64,000 bases of DNA from Bacteroidetes bacterium UBA2475 (GTDB lineage: Bacteria; Bacteroidota; Bacteroidia; B-17B0; Aurantibacillaceae): the NCBI GenBank assembly GCA_002342065.1, contig DDPF01000002.1, forward strand, positions 54,800 through 118,799. The letters are read 5' to 3'. Shown in pieces: positions 44,553 through 54,600 of this stretch (position 1 is its first letter; each line of letters opens with the position of its first letter). A model generated the notes under the pieces. The model saw nothing but the letters and a program-made list of their open reading frames with translations. It was not told the origin of the DNA and did no database searches. Both the position numbers and the translations under genes were made by a program.

Positions 44553-45341
44553 ATGGTGGCTACAAGTGAATATATTTTATGCGAAATACAAAACGGCGTT
44601 TTAGTTGTTACAATTAATCGTCCGGATAAATTAAATGCTTTAAATAAGCAAACGATCGAAGAACTGCACGAAACTTTAGTGGAAGCAGAAAATCAACCGG
44701 AGATCCGTGCGATCATATTAACAGGGTCAGGACAAAAGGCTTTTGTTGCAGGTGCAGATATTGCAGAGTTTGCGAATTTCTCTATCGAACAAGGAAAACA
44801 ACTTAGTTCAATTGGACATTTTAAAATATTTAATTTTATTGAGAATTACAGTAAACCAATTATTGCTGCCGTTAATGGATTTGCATTAGGTGGTGGTTTG
44901 GAATTAGCAATGTGTTGTCACATTCGCGTAGTAAGCGATAACGCAAAAATGGGTTTACCTGAAGTTAGTTTAGGTGTAATTCCTGGCTATGGTGGAACAC
45001 AACGTTTAGCACAATTGGTTGGTAAAGGAAAAGCATTTGAAATGATCGTTACTGCAGATATGATAAATGCACAAGATGCATATAAATGGGGTCTTGCAAA
45101 TTATGTAACTACACAAGATGAATTATTAAATAAATGTTTTGAAATTACTGCTAAACTTTCTACAAAAAGTCCAACTGCAATTAGAACAGCAATTAAAGTT
45201 ATTAATGCGGGTTACAATACAAAATTGAACGGTTTTGAAGTGGAAATTGAAGAGTTTGGTAAGTCTTTTGGGACTAAAGATTTTAAAGAAGGTGTAAGCG
45301 CTTTTTTAGAAAAGAGAAAAGCCAACTTTAAAGGCGAATAA
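44553..45341 (+). CDS. Enoyl-CoA hydratase
   Basis: 262 residues, standard crotonase length. Oxyanion-hole parts are AGADI (67-70 region) and GFALGGGLELA. The acid/base glutamates are Glu117 and Glu137 (GLPEVSLGVIPGYGGTQRL), at the 20-residue spacing of true hydratases. It adds water to 2-enoyl-CoA in beta-oxidation or related routes. It is monocistronic, with its own promoter and terminator. Confidence 0.94.
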   Translation: MVATSEYILCEIQNGVLVVTINRPDKLNALNKQTIEELHETLVEAENQPEIRAIILTGSGQKAFVAGADIAEFANFSIEQGKQLSSIGHFKIFNFIENYSKPIIAAVNGFALGGGLELAMCCHIRVVSDNAKMGLPEVSLGVIPGYGGTQRLAQLVGKGKAFEMIVTADMINAQDAYKWGLANYVTTQDELLNKCFEITAKLSTKSPTAIRTAIKVINAGYNTKLNGFEVEIEEFGKSFGTKDFKEGVSAFLEKRKANFKGE

Positions 45342-45361
45342 CCTTTTAATTATTAAACCTT

Positions 45362-45392
45362 AAAGAGAGTTGTCAAAAACAGCTCTTTTTTT
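45362..45392 (+). terminator. Probable terminator of the enoyl-CoA hydratase gene
   Basis: AAAGAG with CTCTTT (6 bp), then a 2-base bulge and TTGT/ACAG, followed by seven T. The bulge makes it weaker than the others. Confidence 0.5.
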
Positions 45393-45471
45393 ATGCTGAT
45401 TTTGCTCAGTTTACCTGTTAAATACATAAAACAAACCAAAAAGTACCGTAAATTTGCCGGAGATATTTACT

Positions 45472-45741
45472 TTGAAAAAAACCACAAAATATTTTACTGT
45501 TTTAATTATTCTCTTCATCCTGCTTTTTAGTTTTGATGCAGAAGCACAATGCGCCATGTGTAAACAAGCTGCCGAGACCTCCTTAAAAAACAATCCAACT
45601 TCAATGGCACGGAGTTTAAACAGTGGTATATTATATTTAATGGCAGTACCTTATTTATTAATGTGTTTTATTTTCAGGAAACAAATTGTTCAACTTTGGA
45701 GAAAAATTTTCCCAGGATCCTCTCAAAACCCTGCTAAATAA
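45472..45741 (+). CDS. Small membrane protein with CxxC motif
   Basis: 89 residues from TTG 45472 (KKTTKYFTVLIILF), preferred over TTG 45454 because it gives a normal signal segment. The signal peptide (~1-24, ending DAEA) leads to QCAMCKQAAETS, a CxxC on the periplasmic side. One transmembrane helix (LYLMAVPYLLMCFIF) and a basic tail follow. Small CxxC membrane proteins of this form are conserved in the phylum. Function not known to me. Confidence 0.7.
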   Translation: MKKTTKYFTVLIILFILLFSFDAEAQCAMCKQAAETSLKNNPTSMARSLNSGILYLMAVPYLLMCFIFRKQIVQLWRKIFPGSSQNPAK

Positions 45742-45862
45742 GGATATTTTCAGCACTTACCTTTTCCCTCAGCAATAAAGCCTTTTCACTCAGTTCATTT
45801 TTTTTCCCTTTACTAAATCGGTCGTTTAATAAGTTAAATCTGAATCTAGCTCAAATGCGATT

Positions 45863-45890
45863 TTTGTAAGTTTTTAATAAGTTAGTTTTG
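45863..45890 (+). promoter_or_regulatory. Candidate promoter of the PKD/Ig-like surface protein gene
   Basis: TTTG (45863-45866), 16 bases, TAGTTTTG (45883-45890), an exact TAnnTTTG match, 21 bases before the ATG at 45912. The spacing is a little short. Confidence 0.42.
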
Positions 45891-45911
45891 ATCCGTAATA
45901 CTTAAACTACT

Positions 45912-48893
45912 ATGAAAACTCTAAAATTAACGCTCTTGGTCCTTCTAACAACGGTTGCCGGATTTAAACAATTAAAAGCCTGCCACGGCATGCCTTTACA
46001 AAATTATCTTGTAACTGTTGGTGCAGCAGGCGTAACCGTTACTGCAAATTCGGATCTTAATACATGCGGTTGCGGACCTTATTGGTTACAAACCGAGATC
46101 TCATGTTCTCCTGTTTTTGTTGGATCTCAACCTGCATGTTTAAGCAGTACTTTAACTAACTGGAACAACCCTGCAACATCTTATTTAAATTATCCATATT
46201 ATAATTCGTTATTAAATGTACCTAATTATAATATTGGTAGCGGATGGCCTGATAATTGTGTTTTAGAACCATACAGACCAAATGTAATTCCTTTTTCAAA
46301 TTTATGCCCAGGTAAAACATATTACATACGCTCACGCGAAATGGTAATGGGTGGTGGTAATACAGGTCCGTGGACAGCTGTTCAATCATTTGTAGTTCCC
46401 GGCTCACCGGTAGTTAATCCGCCAAATACTTTAAACATGACGCTTAACGCTTCTCCAAATCCCATCGTTTGTTGCGGGCCGGTACAATTAACTGCTGTAT
46501 TTACAGGAACAAATTATGGTCAATGTATTGGTAACACACCATCGTGCGAAAAAAATGTTACAGTAACTCCAACTTTTAGTTGGACTTCTTCTAATCCTGT
46601 TTCAACTACAATTGGTAATGGTAATACATTTACTACTTCAATAAATATTTTATCTATAACTAATCTAACAGCTACTACAACATTTTCTGTTTGGTTAACT
46701 TATTTTTGTGCTTCACCATCCGGAACAATTATTTATACACCACCAACAGTACCAATTATTTTTACAAATTTCCCATTATCTTCTTCTAACGTTACAAATA
46801 CTTTTGTTACCGCTGCAAGTAATGCTGTGTGGACACAAGCTTTATCAAGTTGTTTAAGCGGAAGCTTATGCGGTTGCCAATTTTTATCTGCTCAGCCTGC
46901 AGTTGTAACTGTGAACGTATTAAGTGTAGCGCCACCATTAACAGTAACTATGACTCCAAATACATGTTTAAGTTCTCCTAATTTTACATTTACTGATACC
47001 AGTCCTAATGCAGGTAACTTTAACCTTAACTGGAATTTTGGTGATGGTGGAGTTGGTACAGGTACAACTGTAGTTCACACTTATACAGCAGCAGGTATTT
47101 ACACTGTAACTGTTAATAAAGCAGGTTGTGGTCCATGTATGGCATTTGGTTCTTATACTGTACAGGTTTATCCTGCGCCAAATTCTGTTCTTTCTGTTAA
47201 CTCACCTGTTTGTATTGGTGGTACAGCTTCGTTTACGAATACTGTAACTAACGGTGTAACTTTTAGTTGGACAGGCCCGAATGGTTTTACATCATCATTA
47301 CAGAACCCTGTTATTACAAATGTTACGGCAGCTATGGCTGGTATATATACATGTGTTACTACTAATGCAAATGGATGTACAGGAACATCAACTGTAAATT
47401 TAGCAACCATTCAAGCTACAATGAGCGCAGCCGCCAATAGCCCTGTTTGCCCTGGAAGCCCAATAAATTTAACTGCAAGTGGCACTGGTAATTATAACTG
47501 GACAGGTCCAAATAGTTTTACTTCGGCACAGCATAACCCTTCGTTAACTGCCGCAAGTAACTCAGGTGGAAATTATGTTGTAACTGCTACTTTAACCGGT
47601 AACTGTTATGCAAGTGCAACAGTTGCTGTAGCTATAAGCTCTACCTCTGTTTCTGCAAGTAATAATAGCCCTGCCTGTTCAGGTAATAATGTACAATTAC
47701 ATGCTTTTGGTAACGGAAGTTTTGTTTGGAGCGGTCCTAACGGATTTACTTCTACCTCACAAAATCCGGTTATTAATAATGCAACTTCAAATGCAAGCGG
47801 TGTTTATACAGTTATAATGACATCAGCACAAGGCTGCACTGCAATTGCTACTACAAGCGTTTTTGTAAATGCTGCTAAAGTATTACATCCTTCAATAACA
47901 CCTGCAGAACTTTGCGAAGGTGGTACAATTAGTTTTGAAGCATTGGATGGAAGCGGTGTTACTTATTTATGGACAGGTCCAAATGCCTTTAGTTCAAATA
48001 AAGCAAACACTGGTATTTTAGATGCAACGCCATTAAATAGTGGAACATATATTTTAACCTTAACTGATGCTGCAGGTTGTACCGCAACAGGAAGCGCATC
48101 TGTAAAAGTTAATCCAAAACCAAGTATTGATATTGATATGAGCAAAGCTATTTCTGCTTGTGCACCTGTTTGTAATGTAGAATACAAAGCTTTATCAACT
48201 GCAAGTGGAATTGATTTTAGCTGGAAATTTGGAAACGGTGAAGTGAACCAATCTGTAAATCCAAAAAATATCTGTTACAATTCGGCCGGGATATTTACGG
48301 TTGTATTAACAGGTGTTGATGCTAAAGGTTGTAAAGCGGAAATTGAAAAAACATTTGAGACATATCCAATGCCGGTTGCAAATTTTGATATCAGCAATAA
48401 TGGTTCAAGTTGGATAAATGGAACAACTCAATTTACTGATCTTTCATCAAAAGCCCTTATCCAATCATGGTTATGGACTTTTGGTCCGGATATTACTTCA
48501 ACCGTTCAAAATCCAACTTATACTTATCAGGATAGCGGAAGATATGACGTTACTTTAGAGGTTAAAACTGATAAAGGATGTAAATCTACTATTTCTAAAA
48601 AAGTAATTGTTGCAGATGAGATGGGATTATTTTTACCAAATGCATTTACACCAAATGGTGATGGAAGCAACGATGTGTTCTTAGCAGTTTCTAATAGCAC
48701 AACTAAATTTGAGATGTTGATCTTTAACAGGGGTGGTAATTTGGTTTTCCAATCTAGCGACATTAAAAAAGGTTGGGATGGAAGCTTTAAAGGTCAACCG
48801 GCGGAGAACAACGTTTACGTTTATAAAGTGAGCTATGTTGGTAAAGACAATAAATCACATTCATTAAACGGAAGTGTAACTTTAATAAGATAA
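45912..48893 (+). CDS. PKD/Ig-like repeat surface protein with T9SS type B sorting domain
   Basis: 993 residues. The signal peptide is about 1-23. The first ~330 residues are a Cys-rich part with NPTVTPTFSWTSSNP-like folds. A PKD domain (FNLNWNFGDGGVGTGTTVVHTY) follows, then about four Ig-like units ending in FTWSGPNGFTS/YTVIMTSAQGC motifs, and two more PKD units (FSWKFGNGEVNQ, WLWTFGPDITS). The last ~90 residues (FLPNAFTPNGDGSNDVFLAVS...MLIFNRGGNLVFQS...VSYVGKDNKSHSLNGSVTLIR) are the gliding-motility-type CTD (type B). It is exported through T9SS and probably attached to the surface as an adhesin. Confidence 0.9.
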   Translation: MKTLKLTLLVLLTTVAGFKQLKACHGMPLQNYLVTVGAAGVTVTANSDLNTCGCGPYWLQTEISCSPVFVGSQPACLSSTLTNWNNPATSYLNYPYYNSLLNVPNYNIGSGWPDNCVLEPYRPNVIPFSNLCPGKTYYIRSREMVMGGGNTGPWTAVQSFVVPGSPVVNPPNTLNMTLNASPNPIVCCGPVQLTAVFTGTNYGQCIGNTPSCEKNVTVTPTFSWTSSNPVSTTIGNGNTFTTSINILSITNLTATTTFSVWLTYFCASPSGTIIYTPPTVPIIFTNFPLSSSNVTNTFVTAASNAVWTQALSSCLSGSLCGCQFLSAQPAVVTVNVLSVAPPLTVTMTPNTCLSSPNFTFTDTSPNAGNFNLNWNFGDGGVGTGTTVVHTYTAAGIYTVTVNKAGCGPCMAFGSYTVQVYPAPNSVLSVNSPVCIGGTASFTNTVTNGVTFSWTGPNGFTSSLQNPVITNVTAAMAGIYTCVTTNANGCTGTSTVNLATIQATMSAAANSPVCPGSPINLTASGTGNYNWTGPNSFTSAQHNPSLTAASNSGGNYVVTATLTGNCYASATVAVAISSTSVSASNNSPACSGNNVQLHAFGNGSFVWSGPNGFTSTSQNPVINNATSNASGVYTVIMTSAQGCTAIATTSVFVNAAKVLHPSITPAELCEGGTISFEALDGSGVTYLWTGPNAFSSNKANTGILDATPLNSGTYILTLTDAAGCTATGSASVKVNPKPSIDIDMSKAISACAPVCNVEYKALSTASGIDFSWKFGNGEVNQSVNPKNICYNSAGIFTVVLTGVDAKGCKAEIEKTFETYPMPVANFDISNNGSSWINGTTQFTDLSSKALIQSWLWTFGPDITSTVQNPTYTYQDSGRYDVTLEVKTDKGCKSTISKKVIVADEMGLFLPNAFTPNGDGSNDVFLAVSNSTTKFEMLIFNRGGNLVFQSSDIKKGWDGSFKGQPAENNVYVYKVSYVGKDNKSHSLNGSVTLIR

Positions 48894-48912
48894 AAAATTT
48901 GCGTATCTTAAT

Positions 48913-48944
48913 AGCCCGAAACAATTAGTTTCGGGCTTTTTTAT
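48913..48944 (+). terminator. Rho-independent terminator
   Basis: AGCCCGAAAC (48913-48922), 5-base loop, GTTTCGGGCT (48928-48937), then T6. A perfect 10-bp stem just after the PKD surface protein, and 3 bases before the next ATG at 48948. Confidence 0.88.
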
Positions 48945-48947
48945 TTC

Positions 48948-50600
48948 ATGAAATACCTCTGCGGCATATTACTTTTTTTTCAGTTAGGACTGATCGGACA
49001 GAGTTGTAATTATTGGTCAACCTATTCAGGAAAAATTGGTTCAGATGATATGAGAGGTATTGCTTTGGATAATAACAAGAACAGTTATGTTATTATGCAA
49101 ACCGATAGTCCATCCTTAACTGTAATGCCCGGTTTAATAAGCGACGCGATAAACGGTATTAACGATGCATACATTGCAAAGTTCGATTCATGTGGTAATT
49201 TTATTTGGGCAACTTATTTAGGAACTGCTAATTTTGATAGTGGCGAAAAAATAACTATGTGTACCGATGGGAACATAGCGTTTACGGGCTATTCGCAGGG
49301 TACAGGTTTACCAACTACTCCGGCTTGCTTTCAGCCTACCAATGCCGGACAGTACGATTGTTTTTTAGGAAAAATATCACCAAACGGAACGCTTTTGTGG
49401 CTTACTTATTTTGGGAGTACCGGATCTGATTTCGCATACGATATCAGTGCCGATTTTAATGGAAATTTATTTATTGGCGGAACTACAACTTCAACAAATT
49501 TATATACGAACGCATCTTCTTTTCAGCAAACATTTGGAGGAAACACAGATGCGTTCATAGCAAAATTCTCTAAGAATGGAATTTTAAAATGGTGTACTTA
49601 TTACGGTGGAGCCGCGAGCGAAGACATACACGTTTTAACTAATGATGTTTTTGGAAATATTTTTGGCGGTGGTGGAACTTTTAGTTTTAATTTAAGTACT
49701 TCTGTAGGATGCATTCAAGCGTCAAAAGATATTGGAATGGATTGTTACATTATAAAATTTGATTCGTTAGGTAACAGAATATTTTCAAGCTATATTGGCG
49801 GTACAGGCCAGGACGATACTTGGGGACTTGCAGCAGACGGACTTGGTAATTTATATATGAGCGGCCAAACAACCAGCCCGAATTTTACAACTACTGCCGG
49901 CGCATACCAATCAACAATTACAGGTATGACAGATATGTATTTTTTAAAAATAGCGCCAACCGGTAGTTTAATGTATTCAACATTTATTGGAGGCACGGAT
50001 GTAGACGCCGTTAATAGAATGAAGATCCATAACAATGAATTGTATATTTTAGGCACAACTTTATCATCGGATTTTCCTATGTTAGGCAGTTCTAATTATA
50101 GTGTACTTCCGGGGGTTATTAATTTTGTAGTGATCAGATTAAATTCTTCAGGACAGCCAAATTATTCAACTTATTTTGGTAGCCCTGGAGGTAATGATTA
50201 TGGTAACGATATTGCTATTACAACAAATCATATGTTCTTTTGTGGTAAAAGCTCTTCAGTAAATTATCCTGTAACTTCTTCGGCATTTCAAAATTTGTAT
50301 GGCGGTAATGATGATGGTGTATTAACTAAACTTCCAAATAACAATGCCGCCATACTTACATCTTTTAAAGAAGAGAGTTTTAATTTTAATGAAGTTATTT
50401 TATATCCTAACCCAACAAAAGATAAACTAAAAATAAAAAATGTTGGTAAAGAGACAAAAGTAGGATTAATAAATTATTTTGGTCAGCTTATAAAAGAAAC
50501 TGAATTGGAAAACGGAGAAATGGATGTTAAAGAATTACCCGAAGGAATTTATTTTTTAAGGATAAATAATTTAACATACAAATTTATAAAAGTTAACTAG
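48948..50600 (+). CDS. SBBP-repeat protein with T9SS type A sorting domain
   Basis: 550 residues. Signal peptide MKYLCGILLFFQLGLIGQ. Repeats of the SBBP/beta-propeller type recur about every 50 residues: DAYIAKFDSCGNFIWATYLGT, DCFLGKISPNGTLLWLTYFGS, DAFIAKFSKNGILKWCTYYGG, DCYIIKFDSLGNRIFSSYIGG, DMYFLKIAPTGSLMYSTFIGG. The C-terminus (VILYPNPTKDKLKIKNVG...PEGIYFLRINNLTYKFIKVN) is a type A CTD. It is exported through T9SS. Its stop codon overlaps the convergent gatC stop in the palindrome CTAG. Confidence 0.88.
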   Translation: MKYLCGILLFFQLGLIGQSCNYWSTYSGKIGSDDMRGIALDNNKNSYVIMQTDSPSLTVMPGLISDAINGINDAYIAKFDSCGNFIWATYLGTANFDSGEKITMCTDGNIAFTGYSQGTGLPTTPACFQPTNAGQYDCFLGKISPNGTLLWLTYFGSTGSDFAYDISADFNGNLFIGGTTTSTNLYTNASSFQQTFGGNTDAFIAKFSKNGILKWCTYYGGAASEDIHVLTNDVFGNIFGGGGTFSFNLSTSVGCIQASKDIGMDCYIIKFDSLGNRIFSSYIGGTGQDDTWGLAADGLGNLYMSGQTTSPNFTTTAGAYQSTITGMTDMYFLKIAPTGSLMYSTFIGGTDVDAVNRMKIHNNELYILGTTLSSDFPMLGSSNYSVLPGVINFVVIRLNSSGQPNYSTYFGSPGGNDYGNDIAITTNHMFFCGKSSSVNYPVTSSAFQNLYGGNDDGVLTKLPNNNAAILTSFKEESFNFNEVILYPNPTKDKLKIKNVGKETKVGLINYFGQLIKETELENGEMDVKELPEGIYFLRINNLTYKFIKVN

Positions 50601-50899
50601 CTTTTTTGATCTATTACCTTTGGCGCTTTAAAATAATCGCTGTCTTTTTTAGGTGCGTTCTTTAATGCTTCTTTTTGTGTAACCGTTATTTCAGGTTCAT
50701 CATTACGCATAATGTTTTTTTCGTCGGTCATATAAATTAAGGGCGCAACATGATTAGTGTCTAACTCATTTAATTTATCTACAAAGGTCAGCATGCGGTT
50801 CATATCATTTAAGATCTCCTCTTTTGCTGCGTCATTAAATTCTAAGCGTGCTAAATGAGCAACTTCATCAACTGTTTTAATATCTATTTTATTTGCCAT
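50597..50899 (-). CDS. gatC: Asp-tRNA(Asn)/Glu-tRNA(Gln) amidotransferase subunit C
   Basis: 100 residues. VDEVAHLARLEFNDAAKEEILNDMNRMLTFVDKLNELDTNHVAPLIY is the whole GatC signature, the belt that ties GatA to GatB. The C-terminal part, NIMRNDEPEITVTQKEALKNAPKKDSDYFKAPKVI, is also typical. The ATG overlaps the end of plsC by 11 bases. gatA and gatB are not in the window. Confidence 0.95.
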   Translation of the reverse strand: MANKIDIKTVDEVAHLARLEFNDAAKEEILNDMNRMLTFVDKLNELDTNHVAPLIYMTDEKNIMRNDEPEITVTQKEALKNAPKKDSDYFKAPKVIDQKS

Positions 50900-51635
50900 T
50901 GAATTTATCTAATTCTTCTAAAGTAAATGTATGAATTTTCTCTTTAAGTTCGTCAACATCTTTGTCGGTCATTCCTTTGGTATAAATAGGATCTCCAACA
51001 ATGATCTTAGGGTTTCCGGGCTTTCCGTGGCTTTTAAAGAAGCCTCCATTTTGCAGGAATTGCCAGTTATTTAAATTAACAATTGGCACTATGGGCACTT
51101 GCTTTTCTATGGCCAACTTAAAGGCACCGTTTTTAAAAGGCCTTAATTTTCCGTTCTCGCTAATTGTTCCTTCAGGATAAATAACCACACTTAATCCTTC
51201 GTCAATTTTTTTGCCGGCATCAGAAAAAGCTTTGTGAGCATTTGTAATACTTTTGCGATTAACCGGAATATCTAAATACACAAAAAAGTATCTGAATAAA
51301 GGAATTTTAAGTAGCTCATACTTACCCATAAAAACAGCAGTATGATCAATATAAAAGGGACAAAAAATAATATCAAGGTAAGAAGTGTGATTAGATACAA
51401 TGATGCATGGTTTTGGTAAATTGTATTTTTTTGTTTTATAATCGATCGAAGGAAATAGAAAAGAAAACATGGAAATTATCCTTGCCCAAAAACGTTTCAA
51501 TTTAAAAACAAGATCAAATTTTCCGGTTCGCAGAGCAAAATAAAACAAGGGAAATAAAATTAGAAAAGGAACAGCAAAACTAAGTACGAACAAAATTTTC
51601 CAAAAGGGCGAGAATATGTATCCAAGGATCTTCAT
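50889..51635 (-). CDS. plsC: 1-acyl-sn-glycerol-3-phosphate acyltransferase
   Basis: 248 residues with an N-terminal membrane segment (~12-35). The acyltransferase motif I HTSYLD gives His83 and Asp88 (HX4D); motif III is VVIYPEGTIS and motif IV PIVPIVNLN. It makes phosphatidic acid at the inner membrane from lysophosphatidate and acyl-donor. It is coupled to gatC. Confidence 0.93.
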   Translation of the reverse strand: MKILGYIFSPFWKILFVLSFAVPFLILFPLFYFALRTGKFDLVFKLKRFWARIISMFSFLFPSIDYKTKKYNLPKPCIIVSNHTSYLDIIFCPFYIDHTAVFMGKYELLKIPLFRYFFVYLDIPVNRKSITNAHKAFSDAGKKIDEGLSVVIYPEGTISENGKLRPFKNGAFKLAIEKQVPIVPIVNLNNWQFLQNGGFFKSHGKPGNPKIIVGDPIYTKGMTDKDVDELKEKIHTFTLEELDKFNGK

Positions 51636-51692
51636 TTTACAGAGAGCGTAAAATTACCATTTAAAATCTAATTGAGAATTTATAAATGCTAA

Positions 51693-54600
51693 TTAATATT
51701 GTATCACTACAAACCCTGTTCTTGTCTCCTTATCGCCGTCTAAAAATTCAATAATATAATAATAGGTTCCTTGTGGCACTTTATTACTACCCAGCGTGTT
51801 GGCCGCATTTGGGTAGGCATTCCACGTATTATCGTATTCGCCGTTCTCATATACTTTATTTCCCCAACGGTTAAAAACAGTCAATTTCACAGGTCTTGCA
51901 TTTAATCCTTTAATAAAGAAAACATCATTTTTACCATCTCCATCCGGCGAAAATCCATCAGGAATAAAAAGATCGATAGGGTCAAAATTAATTACAGTAA
52001 CAGTATCATTATTGGTTGGATCTCCATCATTATCAGGATCCCAAACAAAACCATTATTAGAGCTATCAGATACTATAACGTTATTAATGAATTGAGCAAA
52101 ACCGATCACGGAATTTTTAAACGGACCAAAATAGCCTTTAGGATCTACCCTTACTGTAAAAACAATTGTGTCGCGTTTGCTCGCTAATAAAGTACTTGTA
52201 GATGGCGATGTTATACTTATTTGCGAAACACCATCAAATAATGGATTAATACTTAGGCTACTGTTTTGTGATGTAATTACAGGTTGACTCACAACAGAAA
52301 AATTTGTTGGTGATGGAAAAGCAACTGATAAATTTTCATCGATGCTCACGTTTGTCAAATTAATTGTAGAAGCATTTACTGCTGTAATCGTGAATGTAAC
52401 ATTGTAAAAAGAGTTATAGATCAAAACAGGTTTACCCGCCGCTTTGGTCATACCAAACATAGAGTTGTTGCAACTAATAACTAGTACAGATACTGTTGTA
52501 GCATTTGTGCAGCCGCCACTTTCTCCTAAAACCGTGTAAGTATTTATTGAATTTGTTGCTGTAGTTACAATATTACTACCTATAAGATTAACAGGCATCC
52601 ATGTATAATTTGTTGCTCCGCTTGCACTTAAAGAAAATGTTACTCCATCACATAAAAGTGTGCTCGAGCTTGTTGCATTAATTGTTGGACCCGCAATTAT
52701 AGTTATGCTAACAGTTTCCGTATCTGTACAACCCGAGGCATTTATTCCTGTAATTGTATAAGTAGTATTTACTGTTGGCGAAACAACAATAACAGGACCT
52801 GTTTGCGCGCCAGGCAAACATAAATAATTAAGTGCGCCACTAGAAGTTAGAGTTACTGAATTTCCTGAACATAAAGTATTAGAAGAAGCAACAACGGCAA
52901 TTGTTGGTGTTGGATTAACTGTAATAGTTGTAACAGTAGTGTTGGTGCAACCTGCGACATTTGTGCCAGTAACAGTATAAGTTGTTGTTACAGAAGGAGT
53001 GATCACGAGTGTATTTCCAACAGAGCTGCCCGGACTCCATGTATAATTCGTAGCGCCAAGTGCTAATAATATACCCGATCCGCCATTGCATATTACAGGC
53101 GGGATAGCGGTGATGGAAATATTGGGACGAGTCAATACAACTAAAGTAAAAGTTCGTGTAGAGTTACAAGTGCCTGATGTGCCGGTAACAGTATAAATGG
53201 TTGTTGCTGTTGGAGAAACAACTACCGCAGTGCCTGTTAAAGCTCCTGGCATCCATGTGTAAGTTGTAGCCCCATTTGCCGTTAATGTTGATGAACTTCC
53301 GTTACAAATATTTGTTGGTGACGCTACTACTGTAATTGTTAATGTTGGCGAAACCAAAACACTGACGGTTCTGGTATTGGTGCAATTAAATCCGTTAGTA
53401 CCTGTAACAGTATAAATAGTTGTACTAGTTGGCGTGACAATAACATTTGATCCGGTCAATGATCCGGGAAACCATGTATAAGTATTGGCACCGTTGGCGG
53501 TTAAAGTTACGCTTGCACCACTTCCACCACAAATACTTGTTGGGTTACCAATTGCGGTAACTGTTGGACTGGGATTAACAATAACGGTAGCAACATTTGT
53601 ATTTGTACAACCAAAAGCACTAGATCCGGTTACTGTATAATTCATCGTGCCAGTTGGCGAAACTACAATCATGGAACCTGTTACCGCTATCGGCATCCAT
53701 GTATAAGTTACACCTCCGCTTGCAGTAAGGGTAGTAGAACTTCCATTACAAATAGTTGGATTAATTGGAGCTGTTAAAATAGTTGGAGTAGGCGAAACAG
53801 AAATTGGAACAGTATTAGTTGAAGTACAGGCACCATTTATACTCATTAAAGTGTATGTAGTATTAACAGTAGGTGAAACCACAATAGATGATGTTGTAAA
53901 AGCACCCGGATTCCAGGTATAAGAACTTGCACCACTTGCAGATATAGTTGCTGACTGCCCACTACATATTGTGTTGGATAATGGCGAAACATTAATTGTT
54001 GGATTATTTACAACCAACTGAACTGTTCTGCTTGACGAACAACCTAAAATATTTGTTCCAGATACTGTATAACTTGTTGTTGTTAGTGGACTAACGGCTA
54101 CCGTATTGCCGGATAAACTACCCGGTTGCCAGGTGTAAGTTATAGCACCGTTTGCAGTTAACGTAGAAGTACCGCCCTGGCAAATTATAGTTGGTGAAGC
54201 AGAAGCTGTAATTGTAGGAATTGGAATTACTGTTAAAAGAATACTGGTTGTTGATGTACAAATTCCATTAGCACCGGTAATAGTATAATTAGTTGTTGTG
54301 GTTGGAGACACCGTAACAGCGGGACCCGTCAGACTACCCGGCATCCATGTATAGTTGGACGCACCTGTAACTGATAAAGTTGTTGGAGAACCTGAACAAA
54401 CTGTCGGACTTCCACTGGCGACCATTGTTGGCGTTGGTGTTACAGAAATGGTAATAGAAGTACTTCCTGTACACACTCCTGTAGAACCGGTAACGGTATA
54501 AGTTGTGGTAACTGTTGGATTAGCAGCTACAACAGAGCCTGTTCCTGGAAGAGTTGATCCTATTGGTGTCCACGTATAATTTGTGGCGCCGGTTGCAGTT